Positions 36,821 through 44,791 of a stretch of 64,000 bases of DNA are shown here, in pieces. The stretch lies in NCBI RefSeq assembly GCF_008843145.1, contig NZ_CP030265.1:2900001-2964000 (forward strand), in the 5' to 3' direction. A program made the translations under genes and the position numbers. The notes below the pieces were generated by a model. That model ran no database searches. It saw only the letters and a list, made by a program, of their open reading frames with translations, and was not told where the DNA came from. The DNA comes from Skermanella pratensis. Lineage in GTDB: Bacteria; Pseudomonadota; Alphaproteobacteria; Azospirillales; Azospirillaceae. Every line of letters begins with the position of its first letter. Position 1 is the stretch's first letter.

Positions 36821-38239
36821 ATGACCACGACCAATCCCATCGTCAAGTTTGCCGGCCGCATCGTCATCGTCGGATTCGGCAGCATCGGCCAGGGCATCTT
36901 GCCTCTCCTGCTGCGCCACATTGACCTGAGGCCCGAGCAGATCTCGATCGTGACGGCCGAGGACCGCGGCAAGGCCGAGGCGGAGGAATATGGCGTCAAG
37001 TTCCACCGCGTGTCGCTGACCCGCGACAACTTTCGGACCGTGCTCGACCCGATGGTCGGCGAGGGCGACTTCATCCTGAACCTGTCGGTCGACGTGTCCA
37101 GCCTGTCGCTGATCAAGTTCTGCCACACCAGGGGCGCGCTTTACCTCGATACCTGCATCGAGCCCTGGGCCGGCGGTTACACCGATACGAGCCTGTCGCC
37201 CTCGCTGCGCTCGAACTACGCGCTGCGCGAATCGGTGCTCCAGCACAAGGGCGGCTATGCCAACGGGCCGACCGCGGTGATCACCCACGGCGCCAATCCG
37301 GGGCTGGTCTCCCACTTCATGAAGCAGGCGCTGCTCAACGTCGCCCGTGACACCGGCCTGGACGTCAAGGAGCCGCGTACCCGCAACGGCTGGGCCGAGC
37401 TGGCTCAGACGCTGGGAATCAAGGCCATCCACGTGGCCGAGCGCGACACCCAGGTGGCAAATGTGCCCAAGAAGCGCGGCGAGTTCGTCAACACCTGGTC
37501 GATCGACGGCTTTGTCGGCGAGGGCGCCCAGCCCGCCGAGCTCGGCTGGGGGACCCATGAGAAAGGCCTTCCCCCCGATGGCCGGCGCCACGAGTTCGGC
37601 TGCGACGCCGCGATCTACCTGATGCGCCCCGGCGCCGGCACCCGGGTGCGGACCTGGACCCCCAAGGAGGGCCCGCTTCACGGTTTCCTGATCACGCATA
37701 GCGAGGCGATCTCGATCGCCGACTACCTGACAGTCTGGGACCGCACCTCGGTCCGTTACCGGCCGACCGTCCACTATGCCTACCACCCGTGCGACGACGC
37801 GATCCTGTCGCTGCACGAGTTCGCCGGCAAGACCTGGACCCTCCAGCCGGAAAAGCGCCTCATGATGGACGAGATCATCGGCGGCATCGACGAACTGGGC
37901 GTGCTGCTGATGGGCCACAAGAAGGGAGCCTACTGGTTTGGTTCCCAGCTCTCGATCCAGGAAGCCCGCGAACTGTGCCCGCACAACAACGCGACCAGCC
38001 TCCAGGTGACCGCGGCGGCCCTGGCCGGCGTGATCTGGGCGATGGAGAACCCTCGGGCCGGCATCGTCGAACCGGAAGAGTTGAACCATAACCGCGTGCT
38101 GGAAATCGCCGCCCCCTACCTTGGCAAGCTGACCGGCGCTTACAGCGACTGGACCCCGCTGCACAACCGGGGCGTCCTGTTCCCGGAGGACGTGGACACC
38201 TCGGACCCCTGGCAGTTCAAGAATTTCCGGGTTGTCTGA
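36821..38239 (+). CDS. hss: Homospermidine synthase
   Basis: A 472-residue NAD-dependent enzyme that condenses two putrescines, or putrescine and spermidine, to sym-homospermidine, the main polyamine of many alphaproteobacteria. The N-terminal Rossmann motif is IVIVGFGSIGQGILPLLL (about residues 13-30). The catalytic region includes THGANPGLVSHF and NTWSIDGFVGEG. The length matches bacterial HSS. It forms a two-step pathway with the upstream decarboxylase and likely shares its leader control. A hairpin follows the stop. Confidence 0.95.
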   Translation: MTTTNPIVKFAGRIVIVGFGSIGQGILPLLLRHIDLRPEQISIVTAEDRGKAEAEEYGVKFHRVSLTRDNFRTVLDPMVGEGDFILNLSVDVSSLSLIKFCHTRGALYLDTCIEPWAGGYTDTSLSPSLRSNYALRESVLQHKGGYANGPTAVITHGANPGLVSHFMKQALLNVARDTGLDVKEPRTRNGWAELAQTLGIKAIHVAERDTQVANVPKKRGEFVNTWSIDGFVGEGAQPAELGWGTHEKGLPPDGRRHEFGCDAAIYLMRPGAGTRVRTWTPKEGPLHGFLITHSEAISIADYLTVWDRTSVRYRPTVHYAYHPCDDAILSLHEFAGKTWTLQPEKRLMMDEIIGGIDELGVLLMGHKKGAYWFGSQLSIQEARELCPHNNATSLQVTAAALAGVIWAMENPRAGIVEPEELNHNRVLEIAAPYLGKLTGAYSDWTPLHNRGVLFPEDVDTSDPWQFKNFRVV

Positions 38240-38251
38240 TCGGTAACCTCA

Positions 38252-38278
38252 CCCCGGTGGTGCCCGGCGCCACCGGGG
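38252..38278 (+). terminator. GC-rich hairpin after hss, probable terminator
   Basis: A 9-bp perfect stem (CCCCGGTGG and CCACCGGGG) with a 9-nt loop begins 13 bp after the hss stop. There is no T run, so termination is inferred. Confidence 0.55.
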
Positions 38279-38338
38279 CGTAAAGTCATTGATACTCGAA
38301 ACCTATTTTGAGTTACGTAGCGGCAAGGTCGGCCAGTT

Positions 38339-38437
38339 GTCCTGCACAGTGTTTTTGATGACGTTCGGCGGATCGGAGTGCGGTAGGTCGGCCTTCGCCC
38401 GCCAGGGCGAACGCCGACACCCTGCGTCAACGCTCCG
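38339..38437 (+). repeat. Dispersed intergenic repeat A, copy 2
   Basis: Same family as 18141-18216, with a 23-bp insertion after ACGTTCGGC. It forms the left part of a larger inverted-repeat element ending at 38503. Confidence 0.8.
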
Positions 38438-38503
38438 GCCACGCTGTCGGCGTCGGCCTTCGGCCGAGGCCGACCTACGATAGATCAATCAAAACCACTG
38501 TGC
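38344..38503. repeat. 160-bp palindromic element with terminal inverted repeats
   Basis: The ends read GCACAGTGTTTTTGAT on the left and, complemented, GCACAGTGGTTTTGAT on the right (15 of 16 matched). The interior is itself largely palindromic around GTAGGTCGGCCTTCG. No coding capacity is visible. No clear target duplication was found. Confidence 0.7.
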
Positions 38504-38601
38504 CGAGCCACCGGAGCGAAGCGGCAGCCGACAGCAACGCGCCGGCTTTGTCGGGTCGCTTCCCTATACCCGACCCAGGGCAGATTAGGTTCCTAGAAAG
38601 A

Positions 38602-38799
38602 CCGACGTAAGTAATAGGGGGCAAAAGGCCGGGCGATCAAGCGGCCTTGAGTAGCGAATGCAGCCTGCCGTTCCATTCGCCGCGATGCGTTGGGCCGTGG
38701 CCCAACGCATCGGCCCGGCTGCCCCGGCCGGATCGACCTGATCGGGCACAGCTCTAACTCGCTCCCCACCCGGCCTTTTGCCCCTATTACCGACGTAAG
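38602..38799. mobile_element. 178-bp MITE-like element (38612-38789) with 10-bp target duplication
   Basis: CCGACGTAAG occurs directly at 38602-38611 and 38790-38799. Inside, the left end TAATAGGGGGCAAAAGGCC and the complement of the right end TAATAGGGGCAAAAGGCC match except for one extra G. The element has no gene and carries repeat B. A 10-bp duplication suggests mobilisation by an IS4-like transposase; none is in the window. Confidence 0.8.
38658..38758 (-). repeat. Dispersed repeat B, copy 2 (inverted, inside the MITE-like element)
   Basis: Exact reverse complement of 18285-18385. Its 30-bp palindromic core is at 38683-38712. Confidence 0.9.
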
Positions 38800-38896
38800 G
38801 CCACAAGAAAGTCAACAACGCGCTCCATGGCTTGACGGTAAGGACACATTTGGGATATCATTCCCATTAAGTCCACCGCCATCGAGAGTATGCTCC

Positions 38897-39601
38897 ATGA
38901 ACGCCCCCGCACCCCAGCTCGCCATCCGCCAGGAACTCTTCTGCGAAGCGATCGCCGCCGGGGCTTCGGCGGCGGAGGCCGCCCGCCAGGCCGGCTACTC
39001 GCCCAAGGGGGCGAAGCAGCGCGGGCATTTCCTGCTGGGCAAGGAAGAGATCCGCGTCCGCATCGACCGGCTCCGCGCCGACCGGCGAGCGTTCCACAAG
39101 TCCCGCCTCGACAAGGCCGCGGAAGTGATGGAAACGATCATCGCCGACGCCGTGGAGGCGAAGAAGCCCGGCATCGCCATGCGCGGCGTCGAATTCCAGC
39201 TCAAGCTGCTCGGCATCATCCAGGATCGCCGCATCGCCCACCATTTCCACGGCGAACGCAACGCCACCGATGCCGACGTCGAGGCCATGGCCCCCGATCC
39301 GATGGAATGGATGGACTCCGTCCCGCCTGCTCCCGTCCCGGCAGCGCCCGAGCCCGAAATCGAAGTCCCGGTAGTGACAAAGGATGACCTTTCGCCGGCT
39401 GCGGAGGATGACCCCGCCCCCGCCCCCTTCCCTGCCCTGCCGCCGGGGCTGATCGAAGCGTTCAAGGCCGGCCTCCCGCCCACCTTCCTGGAAGATCTAC
39501 CCACCGACCTCCTGGACGACCTGCCCGACGAGATCGCCGGCCTGTCCTGGACCGAACTGGCCGCGCGCATCAGCCAGGTCGAGGCCGGATCGGCCGCCTG
39601 A
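38897..39601 (+). CDS. Terminase small subunit-like protein
   Basis: A 234-residue protein. The first ~110 residues resemble the DNA-binding helical domain of phage terminase small subunits: ELFCEAIAAGASAAEAARQAGYSPKGA, quoted by its ends, then HFLLGKEEIRVRIDRLRADR. The second half is a disordered Pro/Ala/Glu region and a short acidic tail. No large terminase, portal or other phage gene is nearby, so it is an orphan, either domesticated or a prophage trace. It lies just after the MITE-like element, and the ATG at 38897 is chosen because the upstream frame runs through repeat B. The gene before it is 650 bp away. Confidence 0.7.
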   Translation: MNAPAPQLAIRQELFCEAIAAGASAAEAARQAGYSPKGAKQRGHFLLGKEEIRVRIDRLRADRRAFHKSRLDKAAEVMETIIADAVEAKKPGIAMRGVEFQLKLLGIIQDRRIAHHFHGERNATDADVEAMAPDPMEWMDSVPPAPVPAAPEPEIEVPVVTKDDLSPAAEDDPAPAPFPALPPGLIEAFKAGLPPTFLEDLPTDLLDDLPDEIAGLSWTELAARISQVEAGSAA

Positions 39602-39657
39602 CCGGCCGCCAGCCCGGTGCCGTTGCACCGTGGTTATGAACGATTCGCCGTGCGGGA

Positions 39658-40353
39658 TCATCGGCCGCCCTTCAACCTCTCCGGCGCCCTCTCCGCCAGA
39701 GATGCCATCAGGTCGGAGAACCGGTCGCCCTGGATCATGATGTGATCCCGCAGCAGGCGTTCCGCCCGATCGCCGTCCATCTTCAGGATCGCGTCCACCA
39801 CGGCCTCGTGTTCGCCCAGCGAGTTCGCGACGCGGTTCATCACCTGGAGCTGGACGCGCCGGTAGGGCTTCAGGCGGCGGTGAAGCGCTGCGCACTGCTC
39901 GATCAGGAATGCGTTGTGGCTCGCCGCGTAGATCGCATGGTGAAACCGCTCGTTCTCATAGTAATAGGCGTCGGTATCGGCGGTCTCCGCCGCCCTCCGG
40001 CAAGCCTCGTGGGAGTCCGTCAGGTTCCGGCGGTCCGTGTCGGTCTGGCGCCGCGCCGCGAGCCGTCCGGCCATGCCTTCCAGCCCCGCCATCACTTCGA
40101 ACATCTGGACCAGCCGCTCCGGCCCGACCTCCGTGACGACGGCGCCGCGGCGCGGGCGGATCTCGATCAGTCCGGCCGACGCCAGCTGGAACAGCGCCTC
40201 GCGGACCGGAGTGCGCGAGACGCCGAAACGCGCGGCCAGCGTCATCTCGTCCAGCCGGTATCCCGGCGGCATGGCGCCGGTAAGGATTTCGTTTTCGATC
40301 CGATCCCTCAGCTTCAGCCGTGGTTCGTTCGGGTCGTACGGGGTCATGTCCAC
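39658..40353 (-). CDS. matR: GntR-family (FCD) regulator, probable malonate regulator MatR
   Basis: A 231-residue FCD-type GntR protein. The winged helix includes PPGYRLDEMTLAARFGVSRT and PVREALFQLASAGLIE (about residues 29-64). The FCD domain shows ENERFHHAIYAASHN and LGEHEAVVDAI with likely metal/ligand residues. It is divergent from the malonate catabolic genes, exactly where matR lies in rhizobia, and a TTGTATACAA palindrome sits between. The start is probably GTG 40353 (GAGG 5 bases upstream); ATG 40347 is the alternative. It should repress the operon until malonate or malonyl-CoA binds. Confidence 0.87.
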   Translation of the reverse strand: MDMTPYDPNEPRLKLRDRIENEILTGAMPPGYRLDEMTLAARFGVSRTPVREALFQLASAGLIEIRPRRGAVVTEVGPERLVQMFEVMAGLEGMAGRLAARRQTDTDRRNLTDSHEACRRAAETADTDAYYYENERFHHAIYAASHNAFLIEQCAALHRRLKPYRRVQLQVMNRVANSLGEHEAVVDAILKMDGDRAERLLRDHIMIQGDRFSDLMASLAERAPERLKGGR

Positions 40354-40366
40354 ATAAACCTCATTC

Positions 40367-40376
40367 TTGTATACAA
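40367..40376. promoter_or_regulatory. MatR operator TTGTATACAA
   Basis: A perfect 10-bp palindrome in the matR-malonyl-CoA decarboxylase intergenic region. It is the classic FCD-GntR half-site arrangement and matches the site I recall for rhizobial MatR. A TTGACT (40383-40388) with CATAAT 20 bp further on lies just downstream towards the decarboxylase. Confidence 0.75.
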
Positions 40377-40462
40377 TACTGATTGACTCTGTCTACAGGA
40401 TCGCGCTTCATAATGCACATCGGCCCCGATCGCATACAAGACCCCTATGTGGAGGAAGAACC

Positions 40463-40501
40463 ATGCGAATGCCAGCAACGCTGATGAGGCCCGCCCCATG
40501 A
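40463..40501 (+). CDS. Possible 12-residue leader ORF coupled to the malonyl-CoA decarboxylase gene
   Basis: MRMPATLMRPAP is encoded from an ATG with GGAGG seven bases upstream, the best ribosome site in the region. Its TGA overlaps the next ATG (ATGA at 40498), so ribosomes finishing it could restart on the decarboxylase gene. Confidence 0.4.
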   Translation: MRMPATLMRPAP

Positions 40502-41895
40502 ATACGAGCACATCCTTCCTCGGCGACCTGATGGTCTCGATCGCGGATCGCGGCCGGTCGCTGCTCGGCCGCAGCGGGTCCGCCGACGACCCCGTATCGC
40601 CCGCCGACCTCGCCGCCCTGTGCGAGGCGTTGCTCAGCGGGCGGGGCGAAGCTTCCGGCGTGGCGCTGGCCGGCGAGATCCTTGCCCACTGGCGGAAGCT
40701 GGACACCGAGGCGCGCCGTACCTTCCTGATCCTGCTGGCCGAGCGGTTCGGCCCCGACAAGTCCAAGCTGGAGCTTGCGATAGAGGGATATCACGCGTCG
40801 GGCGATGCGAAGGCCATCCTGGCCCTGCACAAGGCGGCCGAGCCGCGGCGGCAGGAAGTGATCCGCCGCCTGAACCTGGCGCCGTGCGGGACGGAGGCGC
40901 TGGTCCGTATCCGGGAGGAATTGATCCGTCATCTCGGCAGCCATCCCGACCTCGCGGCGCTGGACGCCGACTTCGTCCACCTGTTCTCGTCCTGGTTCAA
41001 CCGGGGCTTCCTGGTGCTGCGCCGGATCGACTGGACGACGCCGGCCAACATCCTGGAAAGGATCATCCGCTACGAAGCCGTCCATACGATCCGGGATTGG
41101 AACGACCTGCGCCGTCGGCTGGAGCCGACCGATCGCCGCTGCTTCGGCTTCTTCCATCCCCAGCTTATCGACGAGCCGCTGATCTTCGTCCAGGTCGCCC
41201 TGTCCAAGGATACGCCGTCGGCCATCGGCACCCTGCTGGCCGAGGACCGTCAGCCGATTCCGGCGGCCGAGGCGACCACCGCCGTCTTCTATTCGATTTC
41301 GAACTGCCAGGAAGGACTGCGCGGCGTCTCTTTCGGCAACTTTCTGATCAAGCAAGTGGTCGAGGACCTGAAGCGGGAGCTTCCCGGACTTTCGACCTTC
41401 GTTACTCTGTCGCCCGTCCCGGGTTTCGCCGGCTGGCTGGCGCGCGAGCGGTCGGACAAGACTTCGGCGATGCTGACATCCGATGACAGATCGGCACTGG
41501 CGGCGTTGGATCGGCCGGACTGGCACGCCGATCCCGCCGTCCGGGACAAGGTCCAGGCGGCGCTGATCCCAGCCGCCGCCTGCTATCTGCTCAAGGCCAA
41601 ATCGCCGTCGGGCAAGCCCGTCGATCCGGTCGCCAAGTTCCACCTGGGCAACGGCGCCCGGCTGGAGCGGCTCAACTTCCTGGGCGACCTGTCGGAGCGC
41701 GGTCTCCGCCAAGCCCACGGGCTGATGGTCAACTACCTCTATAAGCTCGACGATATCGAAACCAACCATGAGCGGTTCGCCGCCCAGGGCGAGGTCGTCG
41801 CATCCGGCGCGGTGCGCAAACTGCTGCGTGCCGACGCGCAACCGCAGAAGCAGGCCACCAAGGCCAACGCAAAAGTTCCCGCAGGTAAAGGTTAG
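40498..41895 (+). CDS. matA: Malonyl-CoA decarboxylase
   Basis: A 465-residue enzyme converting malonyl-CoA to acetyl-CoA and CO2. The N-terminal half is the helical domain. The C-terminal half is a GNAT-like catalytic domain with ISNCQEGLRGVSFGNFLIKQV, quoted by its ends, then FVTLSPVPGFAGWL (catalytic Ser region) and KFHLGNGARLERLNF (catalytic His region). The start at 40498 matches the family and is coupled to a short upstream ORF. It is the first enzyme gene of the malonate operon, 4 bp before matB. Confidence 0.93.
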   Translation: MNTSTSFLGDLMVSIADRGRSLLGRSGSADDPVSPADLAALCEALLSGRGEASGVALAGEILAHWRKLDTEARRTFLILLAERFGPDKSKLELAIEGYHASGDAKAILALHKAAEPRRQEVIRRLNLAPCGTEALVRIREELIRHLGSHPDLAALDADFVHLFSSWFNRGFLVLRRIDWTTPANILERIIRYEAVHTIRDWNDLRRRLEPTDRRCFGFFHPQLIDEPLIFVQVALSKDTPSAIGTLLAEDRQPIPAAEATTAVFYSISNCQEGLRGVSFGNFLIKQVVEDLKRELPGLSTFVTLSPVPGFAGWLARERSDKTSAMLTSDDRSALAALDRPDWHADPAVRDKVQAALIPAAACYLLKAKSPSGKPVDPVAKFHLGNGARLERLNFLGDLSERGLRQAHGLMVNYLYKLDDIETNHERFAAQGEVVASGAVRKLLRADAQPQKQATKANAKVPAGKG

Positions 41896-41899
41896 AGCG

Positions 41900-43450
41900 A
41901 TGCCAAATCATCTGTTCGCGCTGATGCGCGACCGCATGCCGGCCGATGACCGGATCTTCATCGAGACGCCCGTACCCGATAAATCCGGAAGCGGTTCCAG
42001 GGTCCTGACCTACGGCGATGCGGTGGCCCTGTCATCCCGCGTGGCGAACCTGCTGGTCCGGCGCGGCGTCCAGCCCGGCGACCGGGTCGCCGCCCAGCTG
42101 GAAAAGAGCGCCGAGGCGATCGTCCTGTATCTCGCCTGCCTGCGCGCCGGCGCCGTCTATCTGCCGCTCAACACAGCCTATACCCTGGCCGAGCTGGATT
42201 ACTTCCTGGGCGACGCCGAACCGCGGGTCGTGGTCTGCGCTCCTTCCGCCAGGGAGGCCCTGGAGCCGCTGGCCCGGTCCAAGGGCGTGGCGGCGATCGA
42301 GACGCTGGGCACGGACGGGACCGGCTCGCTGATGGACGGCGCCGCCGCGTGCGGGGCCGATTTCACCGATGTCGAGCGTGGCCCCGACGATCTCGCCGCG
42401 ATCCTCTACACCTCGGGGACTACCGGCCGCTCCAAGGGCGCGATGCTCAGCCACGACAACCTGGCATCGAACGCGCTGGCCCTCGCCGGGGTCTGGCGGT
42501 TCTCGCCGGACGACGTGCTGCTCCATGCGCTTCCGATCTTCCACACCCACGGCCTGTTCGTCGCCACCAACGTCACGCTGATGGCCGGCTCCTCCTTGAT
42601 CTTCGTGTCGCGGTTCGACGCCGATGCGATGCTCCGGCTGATGCCGCGCGCGACGGTCATGATGGGTGTTCCCACATTCTATGTCCGCCTGCTCCAGCAT
42701 CCGGGATTGACCAGCGACGCCGTCGCCCACATGCGCCTGTTCGTCTCCGGCTCGGCCCCTCTGCTGGCCGAGACCCACGACGCCTGGGCCGAGCGGACCG
42801 GCCACCGCATCCTGGAGCGGTACGGCATGACCGAAACCAACATGAACACCTCCAATCCCTATGACGGAGACCGGATCGCCGGGACGGTCGGTCCCGCCCT
42901 GCCCGGCATCACCATCCGCGTGACGGAACCCGACAGCGGCCGGCCCCTGCCCGGCGGCGAGATCGGCATGATCGAGGTCAAGGGTCCCAACGTGTTCAAG
43001 GGTTACTGGCGCATGCCGGAGAAGACGGCGGCCGAGTTCAGGCCGGACGGGTTCTTCATCACCGGCGACCTGGGGAAGATCGACGAACGCGGCTACGTCC
43101 ACATCGTCGGGCGCGGCAAGGACCTCGTCATCACCGGCGGCTACAACGTCTATCCCAAGGAGGTCGAGGTCGAGATCGACGCCCTTCCGGGCGTGGTCGA
43201 GAGCGCCGTGATCGGCGTCCCCCACGCCGACTTCGGCGAGGGCGTAACGGCCCTGGTCGTCCGCAAGCCGGGCGCGGACGTCGACGAGCGCGCGATCCTG
43301 CAGGCGCTCGAAGCCCGGCTTGCCAAGTACAAGCAGCCGAAGCGCGTCCTGTTCGTCGGCGAACTGCCCCGCAACACCATGGGCAAGGTGCAGAAGAACC
43401 TTCTGCGCGACGCCAACAAGGACCTATACGCCCGCGCCAAGACGGGCTGA
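41900..43450 (+). CDS. matB: Malonyl-CoA synthetase
   Basis: A 516-residue ANL-superfamily ligase forming malonyl-CoA from malonate, CoA and ATP. The P-loop-like A3 motif is LYTSGTTGRSKGAMLSH (about residues 170-186), the A5 region is ERYGMTETNMNTSNPYDG, A8 is RGKDLVITGGYNVYPKEVE, and the adenylation lysine is in NTMGKVQKN near the C-terminus. AAAGG precedes ATG 41900. Together with the upstream decarboxylase it gives acetyl-CoA from malonate. Confidence 0.94.
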   Translation: MPNHLFALMRDRMPADDRIFIETPVPDKSGSGSRVLTYGDAVALSSRVANLLVRRGVQPGDRVAAQLEKSAEAIVLYLACLRAGAVYLPLNTAYTLAELDYFLGDAEPRVVVCAPSAREALEPLARSKGVAAIETLGTDGTGSLMDGAAACGADFTDVERGPDDLAAILYTSGTTGRSKGAMLSHDNLASNALALAGVWRFSPDDVLLHALPIFHTHGLFVATNVTLMAGSSLIFVSRFDADAMLRLMPRATVMMGVPTFYVRLLQHPGLTSDAVAHMRLFVSGSAPLLAETHDAWAERTGHRILERYGMTETNMNTSNPYDGDRIAGTVGPALPGITIRVTEPDSGRPLPGGEIGMIEVKGPNVFKGYWRMPEKTAAEFRPDGFFITGDLGKIDERGYVHIVGRGKDLVITGGYNVYPKEVEVEIDALPGVVESAVIGVPHADFGEGVTALVVRKPGADVDERAILQALEARLAKYKQPKRVLFVGELPRNTMGKVQKNLLRDANKDLYARAKTG

Positions 43451-43498
43451 TCCCGGCGTCGAAGCAGAATCCCCAGAAAATACCGAGGAAACGTTCAA

Positions 43499-43903
43499 AT
43501 GGTCATCTACGGAGTGGCACTCCTGTCGATATGCATGCTCGCGGGCATGATCGTCGGCGAACTGCTCGGCATGGCGATAGGCGTCGAGGCCAATGTCGGC
43601 GGCGTCGGCATCGCGATGCTTCTGCTGATCCTGGCGACCGACTACCTGAAGAAGGATTTCCGGCTGGACCAGTGGTGCCAGCAGGGCATCGGGTTCTGGA
43701 GCGCCATCTATATCCCCATCGTCGTCGCCATGGCGGCCCAGCAGAACGTCGTGGCGGCGCTGAAGGGCGGTCCCGCGGCGGTGCTGGCCGGCACCCTGGC
43801 GGTGGTCGTCAGCTTCGCGCTGGTCCCGGTGATCACCCGGATCGGCCAGCCGCGCGAGGAAGCGGAGCGGACCGATCCCGTGACCGTCAAGGGCGGGGAG
43901 TGA
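43499..43903 (+). CDS. madL: Malonate transporter subunit MadL
   Basis: A 134-residue integral membrane protein with about four transmembrane segments (MVIYGVALLSICMLAGMIVG, VGIAMLLLILATDYL, FWSAIYIPIVVAMAAQ, VLAGTLAVVVSFALVPVI). It matches the small subunit of the Malonomonas-type MadLM malonate/H+ or Na+ symporter. GAGGA lies before the ATG. It follows matB by 48 bp and precedes madM by 6 bp, giving an operon with MadLM uptake in place of the rhizobial MatC carrier. Confidence 0.93.
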   Translation: MVIYGVALLSICMLAGMIVGELLGMAIGVEANVGGVGIAMLLLILATDYLKKDFRLDQWCQQGIGFWSAIYIPIVVAMAAQQNVVAALKGGPAAVLAGTLAVVVSFALVPVITRIGQPREEAERTDPVTVKGGE

Positions 43904-43909
43904 CCGGCG

Positions 43910-44674
43910 ATGCTTGAAACCCTCGGCGACATCCTGGTCAAGAACGGCCTCGTCACCGCCTTCGCTATCGTCGGCGCCACAATCTGGATCTCCTACCGGC
44001 TCTCGGCCAGGTTCACGCGCGGCCGGCTGCACGGGTCCGCTATCGCGATCATCCTGGGGCTGGTCGCCGCCTATTTCGGCGGCCTCTTCACCGGCGGAAA
44101 CAAAGGCATCGCGGACGTGCCGCTGCTCGCCGGCATCGGCGTGATGGGAGGAGCGATGCTCCGCGACTTCGCGATCATCGCGACCGCCTTCGGCGTCAGC
44201 TTCGGCGAGATCCGCAAAGCCGGCATCAGCGGCGTCATCGCGCTGTTCGCCGGGATCATCGTCTCCTTCGTGGTCGGCGCCGTGGTCGCGATGGCCTTCG
44301 GCTATTCCGACGCGGTCAGCATGACGACCATCGGGGCCGGGGCGGTGACCTACATCGTCGGCCCCGTGACCGGGGCTGCCCTCGGCGCCAGTTCCGACGT
44401 GATGGCCCTCAGCATCGCCGCCGGCCTGATCAAGTCGATCCTGGTGATGATCGGTACGCCTTTCGTCGCCAAGAGCATCGGCCTGGACAATCCCCGCTCC
44501 GCGATGGTGTTCGGCGGGCTGATGGGCACCACCAGCGGAGTCGCGGGCGGCCTTGCCGCGACAGATCCGAAGCTGGTTCCCTACGGCGCCATGACCGCTA
44601 CCTTCTACACCGGCCTGGGATGCCTGTTGGTGCCTTCGGTGCTGTTCATCGCGACCAGCGCCCTGGTCGGCTGA
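43910..44674 (+). CDS. madM: Malonate transporter subunit MadM
   Basis: A 254-residue polytopic protein, the larger MadLM subunit. Conserved stretches include LSARFTRGRLHGSAIAIILG, FTGGNKGIADVPLLAGIGVM and MVFGGLMGTTSGVAGGLAATD, with eight or so hydrophobic segments. It works with MadL to import malonate across the inner membrane. GGGGAG lies upstream. It is the last gene of the malonate operon; 117 bp later a different gene begins. Confidence 0.94.
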   Translation: MLETLGDILVKNGLVTAFAIVGATIWISYRLSARFTRGRLHGSAIAIILGLVAAYFGGLFTGGNKGIADVPLLAGIGVMGGAMLRDFAIIATAFGVSFGEIRKAGISGVIALFAGIIVSFVVGAVVAMAFGYSDAVSMTTIGAGAVTYIVGPVTGAALGASSDVMALSIAAGLIKSILVMIGTPFVAKSIGLDNPRSAMVFGGLMGTTSGVAGGLAATDPKLVPYGAMTATFYTGLGCLLVPSVLFIATSALVG

Positions 44675-44791
44675 CGGCGGAACCAAGCGGCTTGACTCCG
44701 ATGCCCCGGATCGTGCCTCTGGTCAAAGCGCGATCCGGGACCACTTCTGGTAGGCCCCTGTGCCGGACCAACGACCAGCTCAAAGTTCCCG

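Noticed and set aside
44620-44790. In-frame coding extension upstream of the cyclase locus in the cyclase frame
   Set aside because: It is Arg/Pro-rich out-of-frame translation across the madM end and the membrane domain. The true upstream part of the protein is in the other frame.
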